The notes under the pieces: generated by a model
Told to the model about the DNA's origin: nothing
Seen by the model: only the letters and a program-made list of their open reading frames with translations
Database searches by the model: none
Program-made: the position numbers and the translations under genes
Origin: Planctomycetota bacterium
Lineage (GTDB): Bacteria > Planctomycetota > Planctomycetia > Pirellulales > Pirellulaceae
Direction of reading: 5' to 3'
NCBI GenBank assembly: GCA_026692885.1
Contig: JAPLNJ010000669.1
Coordinates: 1-6,894 of the forward strand
Length of the DNA: 6,894 nt
Shown here: positions 1-6,894 of the stretch, piece after piece
Layout: the number at the start of each line of letters is the position of its first letter
How positions within the stretch are numbered: position 1 is the first letter of the stretch

Positions 1-214
1 CGGCGATGATGAACCAAGGCGCCGCCTTGCCCACCGACTGTTCCACGATACCGCCGATGTAGTAAGACGTGCTGCCTAGGTCACAGAGGACAATGGCGGC
101 CGTGCGCCAAGCGGAGATAAAGGTGAACATCACGCTGCTGACGACGATCACCCCGGCAGTCGTGGCCAACCGCGAGCCGGTAGAATTCTCTGTCGCCTCG
201 TCGGGCTTGGACAT
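1..214 (-). CDS. N-terminal fragment of a probable APC-type amino-acid permease (runs off the left edge)
   Basis: An open frame of 71 codons starts at the ATG complementary to 212-214 and reaches the window edge without a stop. The start is supported by an AGGA (complement of 223-226) 8 bases upstream and by an in-frame stop at 251-253 with no other ATG between. The protein begins with a short polar tail (MSKPDEATENSTG). A hydrophobic stretch at about residues 16-37 (LATTAGVIVVSSVMFTFISA) follows, then the segment LGSTSYYIGGIVEQSVGKAA leading into PWFIIA. This looks like the start of a multi-pass inner-membrane protein. From memory, the GSTxYYIGGIVEQ segment matches the first helices of planctomycete permeases of the amino acid-polyamine-organocation (APC) family. 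That family call is recognition, not a search result. Substrate and length cannot be told. The gene lies on the same strand as, and downstream of, the secreted-protein gene, separated from it by a hairpin repeat. Confidence 0.6.
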   Translation of the reverse strand, partial: MSKPDEATENSTGSRLATTAGVIVVSSVMFTFISAWRTAAIVLCDLGSTSYYIGGIVEQSVGKAAPWFIIA

Positions 215-320
215 AGCAGCGATCCTGGGTTCTGAAAACCAGGCAACATCTTAGCCGGTCGGCCGTTGCTGACAAGCGGGCAACGGGGTTTCCAACGGCT
301 GATAGCTGGGGCAGGTTGGG

Positions 321-398
321 TGGGAGGGCGAGGCTCCTGCCGAGCCGCAGTCGGCAAAGCCGAAGGCTTCACGGCTCCGCGGGAGCGTCGCCCTCCCA
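321..398. repeat. REP-like palindrome, copy 1, directly after the secreted-protein gene
   Basis: Two 27-base arms, 321-347 and 372-398, are inverted copies that match at 24 of 27 positions. The left arm starts TGGGAGGGCGAGGCTCC and the right arm ends GCGTCGCCCTCCCA. The 24-base loop contains a smaller hairpin, CGGC-AAA-GCCG (352-362). The right arm lies only 7 bases beyond the TGA stop (406-408) of the minus-strand gene, so transcripts of that gene would end in a strong hairpin that could stop transcription or protect the 3' end. A related copy lies at 2639-2705. Repeats of this type are, to my knowledge, scattered through planctomycete genomes. The terminator role is an inference. Confidence 0.8.
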
Positions 399-405
399 AA
401 AAGTG

Positions 406-2184
406 TCACTTGCCGACCGGTTCCAGCCCTTGGATGCGGCCTTTGGGAACCAGGCCGTTCGACAGAATGGGCTCGCTCAGCTGGTGCGTCGTAGCGTTGC
501 CCGCCTCGTCGCGGACCTCCAGACGCAGGTAGAACTTGTCCGGTATCCGCGCGTCGACCCGCCAGTAGTACTGGCCGGTGTTCGGCAGGCCCGAGGCGAT
601 GGTGGACCAGTTGCCGCTGAGGCTGTCGCTGAACAACAAAGTGATCGGCCGGGCCGCCAGGTTGGCGTCGTTTGCGTTCCAGCGAATGTCCAACTGCCCG
701 GCGTGCTCGTCCGCTCCGTACGCCGCCGAAAGAATGGTTGCGGTGGGAGGCGTGGTGTCGACCCCGACCCAGAGATCCGCCAAGTCGCCCGACCGCGGAG
801 TCGGACTGGCCAAGCCATTCTTGCCGACAATCACGATGCGGAAGCCGTACAGCCCTTCGCTTTCCACATCCACCCGGTGCGGACTCTTGCCGACCCGGTC
901 GCTGTCCCAGAGCTGCCAGTCGCGGCCCCCATTTCGCGTCACCCAGAACTCGACTTTCTCCAAACCGGCCGGTCCCACAGCGTCGATCGAGAAGTCCAAG
1001 TTGAAGCTCTTGGTACGGGTCATGTGCGGCCGTTCGCCGGGCGGCAACGAGAAGTTGCTCGGCTGGTCCGTGACCTGACCGGTCGGCCCGGTGCCCGCGG
1101 ACTTCGCAGCCGGGTCGCCCGCGGACGTCGGATGGTGAGCGGAGGCCATGCTTGCGGACACGCCCGCGGACAGTGGTTGAGCAATCTGGGGCGTCTGAAT
1201 GACCGGCGTGCTTCCGGGCGAGCTGAAAGGCCGGTAGGTCTGTGTGCTGGTGAAGCCGTTGGCCGGGGCCTTGTCGCTCGGCCAAGCCACGCCCTGCGGC
1301 GCTGGCTGGGCGGGCTTCGCGGCGGGTTTTTCCGCCGTGCCATCGGGAGGCGGCGTCGGAGGCTTTGGATTCGTGTCAGGCGACAGACCGATTTGCGCGA
1401 ACGGATCGGGGGGAACCGCCGGAGACGCGGCTACCGGTGACGCCGTCGGGGGCGCGGGTAGGTTCGCCGGAACCGCCACACGCCGCGTGACCTGGGACGC
1501 ATGCTGTGCAAAGTCCCGAATTGTCACCCGGACACTCGCCGTCCGAGGTCCCGGTTCGGGCAACCATGCAGTACGACCGCGAAACGTCGGGCCGGTGGCA
1601 GGAATCCCCGACCGATCGATCGCGACGGGCTTCCACAGTTGATCTGCATCCGGCTGCCACTCGACGGTCAAGCTCGCCGGTGCCAAGTTTTCATCGAAGG
1701 CATCCCACGTAACGACCAGTTCTCCTTTGGGGCTCAGGACGGCCGTGGCGTTCAGTTTCGGTTCGACGGTGTCGACCACTACCCGTTGTTGCGGCCTCAT
1801 GCCGTCGGTCGGAGGATACGCCACACCGGGATTGATCGTCGCCGAGGCAAACCAGTACTCCCCGTCTCTGGCCGCCCGAAATAGGAATTGACCCGGCGAG
1901 GCAGTCTGCGTGGCGTACAGACTCCAGCGTGTGCCTCGATCCGGCGAGACGAACAGCAGGACCTCCAGCGGACGTCCGTCCCAGCGCTGGATGTCGTGCG
2001 GAATGGCGCAGGTCGTTCTCTGCGTGTAGGTCATGGGAGCCATCGTCGCCGGTGGTGGGGCAGGCGTTGGAATTGGGGTGGCTCCGCTCGGCGTAAGTGG
2101 CAGCGTCGACGGCTGTTGCGCGTGAGTCGCGACAACGCCGAAGAGTACGACGCCGGCCAGCATGACAACCACCGATTTCCTCAT
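406..2184 (-). CDS. Secreted protein with two tandem-like 164-residue modules and a Pro-rich linker
   Basis: The protein has 592 residues. The start is taken at the ATG complementary to 2182-2184 because it begins a signal peptide (MRKSVVVMLAGVVLFGVVAT, then HAQQ; likely cleavage after A22). An upstream TTG at 2217 would add 11 residues and spoil this. A GGGGGAGG sits very close to the ATG. Residues about 24-50 are Pro/Thr-rich. Residues 73-236 and 407-570 are two similar modules. Each opens with a strand such as LEVLLFVS or LEKVEFWV, a conserved W (W87, W423) and a glycine turn (DGEYWF, EGLYGF). A second part follows, starting DTVEP or DTTPP, with WDAFDENLAPASL in the first and WNANDANLAARPI in the second. 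The pattern suggests beta-sandwich domains of Ig or fibronectin III type. Residues about 237-385 are a low-complexity Pro/Ala/Ser linker. No catalytic motif is visible. The protein probably acts outside the cytoplasm in binding or scaffolding; its precise function is unknown to me. Confidence 0.85.
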   Translation of the reverse strand: MRKSVVVMLAGVVLFGVVATHAQQPSTLPLTPSGATPIPTPAPPPATMAPMTYTQRTTCAIPHDIQRWDGRPLEVLLFVSPDRGTRWSLYATQTASPGQFLFRAARDGEYWFASATINPGVAYPPTDGMRPQQRVVVDTVEPKLNATAVLSPKGELVVTWDAFDENLAPASLTVEWQPDADQLWKPVAIDRSGIPATGPTFRGRTAWLPEPGPRTASVRVTIRDFAQHASQVTRRVAVPANLPAPPTASPVAASPAVPPDPFAQIGLSPDTNPKPPTPPPDGTAEKPAAKPAQPAPQGVAWPSDKAPANGFTSTQTYRPFSSPGSTPVIQTPQIAQPLSAGVSASMASAHHPTSAGDPAAKSAGTGPTGQVTDQPSNFSLPPGERPHMTRTKSFNLDFSIDAVGPAGLEKVEFWVTRNGGRDWQLWDSDRVGKSPHRVDVESEGLYGFRIVIVGKNGLASPTPRSGDLADLWVGVDTTPPTATILSAAYGADEHAGQLDIRWNANDANLAARPITLLFSDSLSGNWSTIASGLPNTGQYYWRVDARIPDKFYLRLEVRDEAGNATTHQLSEPILSNGLVPKGRIQGLEPVGK

Positions 2185-2355
2185 GGCCTCCCCCGAACCT
2201 GCTAGCAACGCAGACAAACCACTGTAGTCTTGTTATCGGCTGCGGACCTTTTGCAGCTTGAGACGGTTATGTCGCCGCGGTGACGTCGTGGCCGGAGATG
2301 ATGTTGACAGGCAGACCGTGTACCTAGCCTAAATGCGACTGCTCTTGCGTTGTTC
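2185..2355. other. Leader region of the secreted-protein gene
   Basis: No gene is credible in this stretch. It should contain the promoter of the minus-strand secreted-protein gene. I find only a weak -10-like GATAAC (minus strand, near 2231-2236) with no matching -35, so no promoter is claimed. Confidence 0.4.
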
Positions 2356-2443
2356 GCACGGATGACGGAGCCAAAGCACGGATTAGCCAGAGCACGGATT
2401 ACTTGTTCGGTTTTCATCCGTGCTCTGGCTCTGCCATCCGTAC
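2356..2443. repeat. Imperfect palindrome with an internal 16-bp tandem duplication
   Basis: Arms 2356-2384 and 2415-2443 are inverted copies matching at 24 of 29 positions. Inside, the unit GCCARAGCACGGATTA occurs twice in tandem (2370-2385 and 2386-2401, one mismatch). The second unit gives a perfect 15-bp arm pair, 2385-2399 with 2416-2430 (AGCCAGAGCACGGAT and its complement), around a 16-base loop. The block lies upstream of the secreted-protein gene and 4 bases from the MITE-like element's left direct repeat. It has no convincing coding frame. Confidence 0.75.
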
Positions 2444-2447
2444 GGGA

Positions 2448-2456
2448 AGCACAACC
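2448..2456 (+). repeat. Left 9-bp direct repeat (probable target-site duplication)
   Basis: AGCACAACC directly abuts the outer base of the left terminal inverted repeat at 2457. An identical copy abuts the right end at 2592-2600. This is the mark expected of a transposase-mediated insertion. Confidence 0.75.
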
Positions 2457-2591
2457 GGGCGCAGGAACGGGTTAGCAGAAGACCGGTAAAGGTATGGGAA
2501 AAGTCGTAGCCGAATTCGTGAGAATTCGGACCGCTCACTCGCGAAACGTCGGAAGTCTCACGACTTCCGCTACCAACCCGTTCCTGCGCCC
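2457..2591. mobile_element. 135-bp MITE-like element with 17-bp perfect terminal inverted repeats
   Basis: The ends are GGGCGCAGGAACGGGTT (2457-2473) and its exact complement (2575-2591). Both ends are flanked by the same 9-bp sequence. The element holds no gene and is too short to encode a transposase, so if mobile it must be moved in trans. Inside are two small hairpins. One is at 2510-2529 (8-bp arms CCGAATTC/GAATTCGG, loop GTGA). The other is at 2550-2569 (8-bp arms CGGAAGTC/GACTTCCG, loop TCAC). They are bracketed by GTAGC (2506-2510) and GCTAC (2569-2573). The single strand can therefore fold into an outer stem carrying two hairpins. The left 77 bases recur at 6710-6786 with 68 of 77 identical. 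I cannot assign the parent insertion sequence; 9-bp duplications are known, for example, from IS1 and from IS50 of the IS4 family. Confidence 0.75.
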
Positions 2592-2600
2592 AGCACAACC
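2592..2600 (+). repeat. Right 9-bp direct repeat (probable target-site duplication)
   Basis: AGCACAACC begins at the base after the right terminal inverted repeat and is identical to 2448-2456. Confidence 0.75.
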
Positions 2601-2638
2601 AGGAAGATCCAAACCGTGAGTGAAGACCACGTTTTCAG

Positions 2639-2705
2639 GTGGCCAGAGCGTGGCTTCTGCCGAGCCGGTCGCGTCACGCGGCTCGGCGGGAACCTCGCCC
2701 TCCCA
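2639..2705. repeat. REP-like palindrome, copy 2, downstream of the Uma2 gene
   Basis: The inner arms GCCGAGCCG (2659-2667) and CGGCTCGGC (2679-2687) are perfect around an 11-base loop. The right flank, GGGAACCTCGCCCTCCCA (2688-2705), is close to the right arm of the repeat at 321-398. The left outer arm is more diverged. The block begins 28 bases past the TAA stop of the minus-strand Uma2 gene (2734-2736), so it could act as its transcription end or 3' stabiliser. The family relation is seen directly; the role is inferred. Confidence 0.7.
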
Positions 2706-2733
2706 GCCCATTCGCGACCCAGCACAAGACAGG

Positions 2734-3402
2734 TTATCGAAAACCCTCTTCCAATTCACCCTCTTCCAATTCGTGGTCCACGGCTTCGGCTCGCTCCAAC
2801 GCGTCGGCCACCGCCAACAGCTTGGCCAAGGGCAATTCGAATCCGGGAAGCAGCGCCGTCGTATAGACTTCGCGTTCTGTGACGACAATTTCAACCACCC
2901 TATCTGCTGCCCAGCGAACGACCGTCATTTTTCGGCGGAAACGATCGATGATCCAATACTCGCTCAAACCGGCCGCCAGGTATTCGTCACGCTTATCAAC
3001 GTAGTCACGCTGAAAGTCACGCTTGCCGGCGGAGACAAACTCGATACCGATGCTCGGCCGGTCCTTCTTCACGTTAGGGGTCCGCCCCAACCCCGTCCAA
3101 ATCACGCGATCAGCGCGCCTCCGGCCGTCCGCCGTCCGGATCAGGTTCTCAGGCAACGTCAGATCCAGCGAAGAACCCTGCGGATGCGTTTCCTGGTAGG
3201 TGAGCAACCAGTAGCCCAACCGTTCATTCGGCCCACGTTCGCCTGCGGAAACAGGTGGAACCACGACGAGGACTCCGTGCACGAGTTCGTAGTTGTAGTC
3301 GTCCGCCCAGTCTTCGACCGCGTCAAACTCCTCAGGCGACATTCTGACTCCGGCCATATCCGGCGTCACGCGCCAAATCAGATCGCACTCAAGCGTAGTC
3401 AT
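2734..3402 (-). CDS. Uma2 family (DUF820) putative endonuclease
   Basis: The protein has 222 residues, a usual length for the family. The start ATG (3400-3402) has a GGAG (complement of 3410-3413) with 7-base spacing, so it is preferred over Met16 or Met21. Family features seen in order are YELVHGVLVVVPP (38-50), RRADRVIW with D98 in the usual acidic position, IGIEFVSAGKRDF with E121, and DYVDKRDEYLAAGLSEYWII with K137, followed by the late segment LLPGFELPLAKLL. Uma2 proteins share the PD-(D/E)XK nuclease fold. D98, E121 and K137 are my proposed catalytic set, so the enzyme appears intact. The family is greatly expanded in cyanobacteria and planctomycetes, and its cellular role is poorly known. 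The C-terminus ends in an exactly duplicated ELEEG, coded by a perfect 15-bp tandem repeat. It is transcribed alone, divergently from the histidine kinase. Confidence 0.9.
   Translation of the reverse strand: MTTLECDLIWRVTPDMAGVRMSPEEFDAVEDWADDYNYELVHGVLVVVPPVSAGERGPNERLGYWLLTYQETHPQGSSLDLTLPENLIRTADGRRRADRVIWTGLGRTPNVKKDRPSIGIEFVSAGKRDFQRDYVDKRDEYLAAGLSEYWIIDRFRRKMTVVRWAADRVVEIVVTEREVYTTALLPGFELPLAKLLAVADALERAEAVDHELEEGELEEGFR
2743..2772. repeat. Perfect 15-bp tandem duplication inside the Uma2 gene
   Basis: ACCCTCTTCCAATTC occurs twice without a mismatch (2743-2757, 2758-2772). Read on the minus strand it codes ELEEG twice just before the last two residues. Being a multiple of three, it keeps the frame. 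Confidence 0.9.
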
Positions 3403-3409
3403 GCCGAAG

Positions 3410-3413
3410 CTCC
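3410..3413 (-). promoter_or_regulatory. Ribosome binding site of the Uma2 gene
   Basis: GGAG on the minus strand with 7 bases to the ATG. It decides the start at 3402 over the in-frame Met codons 16 and 21. Confidence 0.6.
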
Positions 3414-3439
3414 AGTCGCCGGATTTCGAGTCTCCGCGG

Positions 3440-3448
3440 ATTATAGCA
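3440..3448 (-). promoter_or_regulatory. Extended -10 promoter of the Uma2 gene
   Basis: The minus strand reads TGCTATAAT, a perfect extended -10 element (TG, one base, TATAAT) of the sigma-70 type. Transcription would start near 3433, giving a leader of about 30 bases that contains the GGAG. The -35 region 17 bases upstream is poor, as is normal for extended -10 promoters. This is by motif only. Confidence 0.6.
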
Positions 3449-3478
3449 CAATCCGGGCTAGGCTTGCAGCGTCTGCAG

Positions 3479-3694
3479 CTAGTGCGTCTTCAAGGCTAAA
3501 TTTTGGGGTGCCACTGGCTCTGCCAGTGCTGGCCAAAAGTCCGGCCTTGCTCCCGTCATCGCGTCCGACGTCGCCGAGTGATCCGATCGCGATTGACCTC
3601 GGTACTGGCGGAGCCAGTGGCACCCAAGCTCGGCACTGGGCAGAGCCAGTGGCACCCAAGCCAACCCCAACATTAAGTCTTGACGACGCACTAG
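3479..3694. repeat. 216-bp composite inverted-repeat element
   Basis: The outer arms 3479-3508 and 3665-3694 match at 26 of 30 positions as inverted copies; both ends read CTAGTGCGTC inward. Just inside lies a second repeated unit, GGGTGCCACTGGCTCTGCC, at 3506-3530. It has two inverted copies, at 3601-3625 (22 of 25 identical) and 3633-3657 (nearly identical with one extra C). The central part, 3534-3600, looks unique. No gene is convincing here, and I found no flanking direct repeat. It resembles a small non-autonomous element, possibly grown by duplication of one arm. Confidence 0.7.
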
Positions 3695-3702
3695 GTTCCC
3701 GC

Positions 3703-3824
3703 CGAGGCTGCGAAAGAGTCAAGTCAGCCGAGGCTGCTTGCACAAGGGGCAGGGTGGGCTGTGTCCACCAGGTACAAACAGTTGTGGTGGGCACAGCCCA
3801 CCCTGCGATTCTTTCACAGCCTCG
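3703..3824. repeat. Nested double palindrome
   Basis: The outer arms CGAGGCTGCGAAAGAGTC (3703-3720) and GATTCTTTCACAGCCTCG (3807-3824) match at 16 of 18 as inverted copies. Inner arms 3750-3770 and 3785-3805 match at 20 of 21 (CAGGGTGGGCTGTG and its complement), with a 14-base loop; the one mismatch would be a G-U pair in RNA. The inner and outer right arms are almost contiguous (only 3806 between), while the left arms are separated by 29 bases that contain a second GCCGAGGCTGC (3728-3738). The inner hairpin is strong enough to act as a transcription barrier in either direction between the divergent genes. Confidence 0.75.
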
Positions 3825-3842
3825 CCCCCTCGCCCCCTCGCC
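3823..3842 (+). repeat. Short CGCCCCCT tandem repeat
   Basis: Two exact copies of CGCCCCCT (3823-3838) and the start of a third follow the end of the nested palindrome. It is low-complexity DNA with no visible function. Confidence 0.6.
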
Positions 3843-3891
3843 TACGCCGAACCACTCGCAAACCGTTTGGTGCTTGTACTGCCGGGGAATT

Positions 3892-3912
3892 GCGGATTGC
3901 AGATTGCAGATT
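3892..3912 (+). repeat. Three tandem heptamers (GCRGATT)
   Basis: GCGGATT is followed by GCAGATT twice (3892-3898, 3899-3905, 3906-3912). Short GCAGATT arrays are common in intergenic DNA of some bacteria. No function is evident, and the rest of 3843-3972 shows no gene or clear signal. Confidence 0.75.
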
Positions 3913-3972
3913 GGGGAAGGGAAGCATACAACTACACTGCGTCAACACCCGTTCCGCAAGCCTCATTCAGAA

Positions 3973-4085
3973 GTTCCAAGTTCGCAGCGGCGTGGCAGAT
4001 CGGCGTAGCTGAATTCGGGGTAATTCAGGTGTTTTCGCCGAACCTTTGAACTCTCACGAGTTCAGCTACATGCCGCACTTGGAAC
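3973..4085. repeat. Second, diverged twin-hairpin element, upstream of and overlapping the possible kinase start
   Basis: The outer 9-bp arms GTTCCAAGT (3973-3981) and ACTTGGAAC (4077-4085) are exact inverted copies. Within them, CGGCGTAGC (4001-4009) pairs with GCTAC-AT-GCCG (4065-4075). Inside that lie two small hairpins. One is at 4010-4027 (TGAATT/AATTCA). The other is at 4047-4064 (7-bp arms TGAACTC/GAGTTCA, loop TCAC). The layout and the GTAGC-hairpin-hairpin-GCTAC order are the same as in the element at 2457-2591, although the terminal sequences differ. No flanking direct repeat is seen, so this is probably an old copy or a different subfamily. Confidence 0.6.
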
Positions 4086-4117
4086 GACTGTTATTCCACA
4101 ATCCCCGCGAGCGTCCT

Positions 4118-6709
<2,592 letters not shown>

Positions 6710-6786
6710 GCGCAGGAACGGGTTTGCGGAAGACGGGCAAACGTACGAGAAAAGTCGTAGCCGAATTCGCGAGAATTCGGGCCGCT
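6710..6786. repeat. Left-half copy of the MITE-like element, abutting the kinase stop codon
   Basis: Identical to 2459-2535 at 68 of 77 positions. It starts at the base after the kinase TAA (6707-6709). It carries the first small hairpin (6761-6780, arms CCGAATTC/GAATTCGG, loop GCGA) but not the second. A weak match to the right end (GTTCCTG, 6800-6806) follows, so this may be a decayed or truncated copy. On the transcript the hairpin would lie in the kinase 3' region. Confidence 0.75.
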
Positions 6787-6820
6787 GGTGCCGTTTCCGG
6801 TTCCTGAGTTTCGCGTTGGG

Positions 6821-6894
6821 GTGGCTGTGGTCGAGCGCAGCGAGCCCACAGGCCGTCCACGTTCCGGGGGCTCGCTGCACTCGACCCCGGCCAC
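6821..6894. repeat. Large inverted repeat at the right edge
   Basis: Arms 6821-6849 and 6866-6894 match at 25 of 29 positions as inverted copies. The core is GGTCGAG-N-GCAGCGAGCCC, with a 16-base loop. The right arm ends at the window edge, so the repeat may continue. It lies 111 bases past the kinase stop and could act as a terminator hairpin. No gene is seen in 6787-6894. Confidence 0.7.

Noticed and set aside
262..299. Small inverted repeat GCCGTTG / CAACGGC as a possible terminator
   Set aside because: The stem is only 7 bp, with an alternative 6-bp pairing, and no T run follows. It lies upstream of the permease fragment and is too weak to annotate.
316..1440. Plus-strand open frame of 374 codons antisense to the secreted-protein gene
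   Set aside because: It starts in the REP-like palindrome, is Arg-rich and shows no domain. The opposite strand has a signal peptide and repeated domains. It is a GC-rich shadow frame.
2202..2598. Two minus-strand frames of 71 codons between the secreted-protein and Uma2 genes
   Set aside because: Both are made almost wholly of repeat DNA; one reads NSHEFGYDFSHTF through the MITE-like element.
2356..3912. CRISPR array, suggested by the many repeats
   Set aside because: The repeats are inverted or directly adjacent, of different families, and not separated by regular unique spacers.
2620..4008. Plus-strand open frame of 462 codons across 2620-4008
   Set aside because: It runs antisense to the Uma2 gene and through several unrelated palindromes. 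No motif is recognisable.
3895..4117. A promoter for the histidine kinase
   Set aside because: Only loose -10-like strings (for example CATACAAC near 3925) were seen, with no spaced -35. Nothing better than chance.

Overview
The window looks like a chromosomal stretch of a GC-rich bacterium, most likely a planctomycete of the Pirellulales type. That is an inference from four things: a Uma2-family nuclease, a large secreted protein with a proline-rich linker, a multi-sensor PAS/GAF histidine kinase, and intergenic DNA unusually full of palindromic repeats. No rRNA, tRNA, CRISPR array, transposase or phage gene is visible.

Layout. Bases 1-214 (minus) are the first 71 codons of a membrane protein that runs off the left edge, probably an APC-type amino-acid permease. 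Bases 406-2184 (minus) encode a 592-residue secreted protein built from two similar halves of about 164 residues joined by a Pro/Ala-rich linker. Bases 2734-3402 (minus) encode a Uma2-family protein with a good ribosome binding site and an extended -10 promoter. Bases 4118-6709 (plus) encode a cytosolic hybrid-sensor histidine kinase ordered PAS-GAF-PAS-GAF-HisKA-HATPase. No response regulator lies next to it, so its partner must be elsewhere.

The intergenic regions (215-405, 2185-2733, 3403-4117 and 6710-6894) are the most distinctive part. They hold at least six kinds of inverted repeat. The best is a 135-bp MITE-like element at 2457-2591 with perfect 17-bp terminal inverted repeats and a perfect 9-bp flanking direct repeat, which looks like a target-site duplication. 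Inside it are two short hairpins whose sequences differ by paired, compensating changes. The same hairpin recurs at about 3973-4085 and 6710-6786. A second class of palindrome lies just past the stop codons of two minus-strand genes.

The four genes do not form an obvious pathway. I see no defence island or new multi-gene system. The unusual content is the family of structured, probably mobilised small repeats and the internally duplicated secreted protein.
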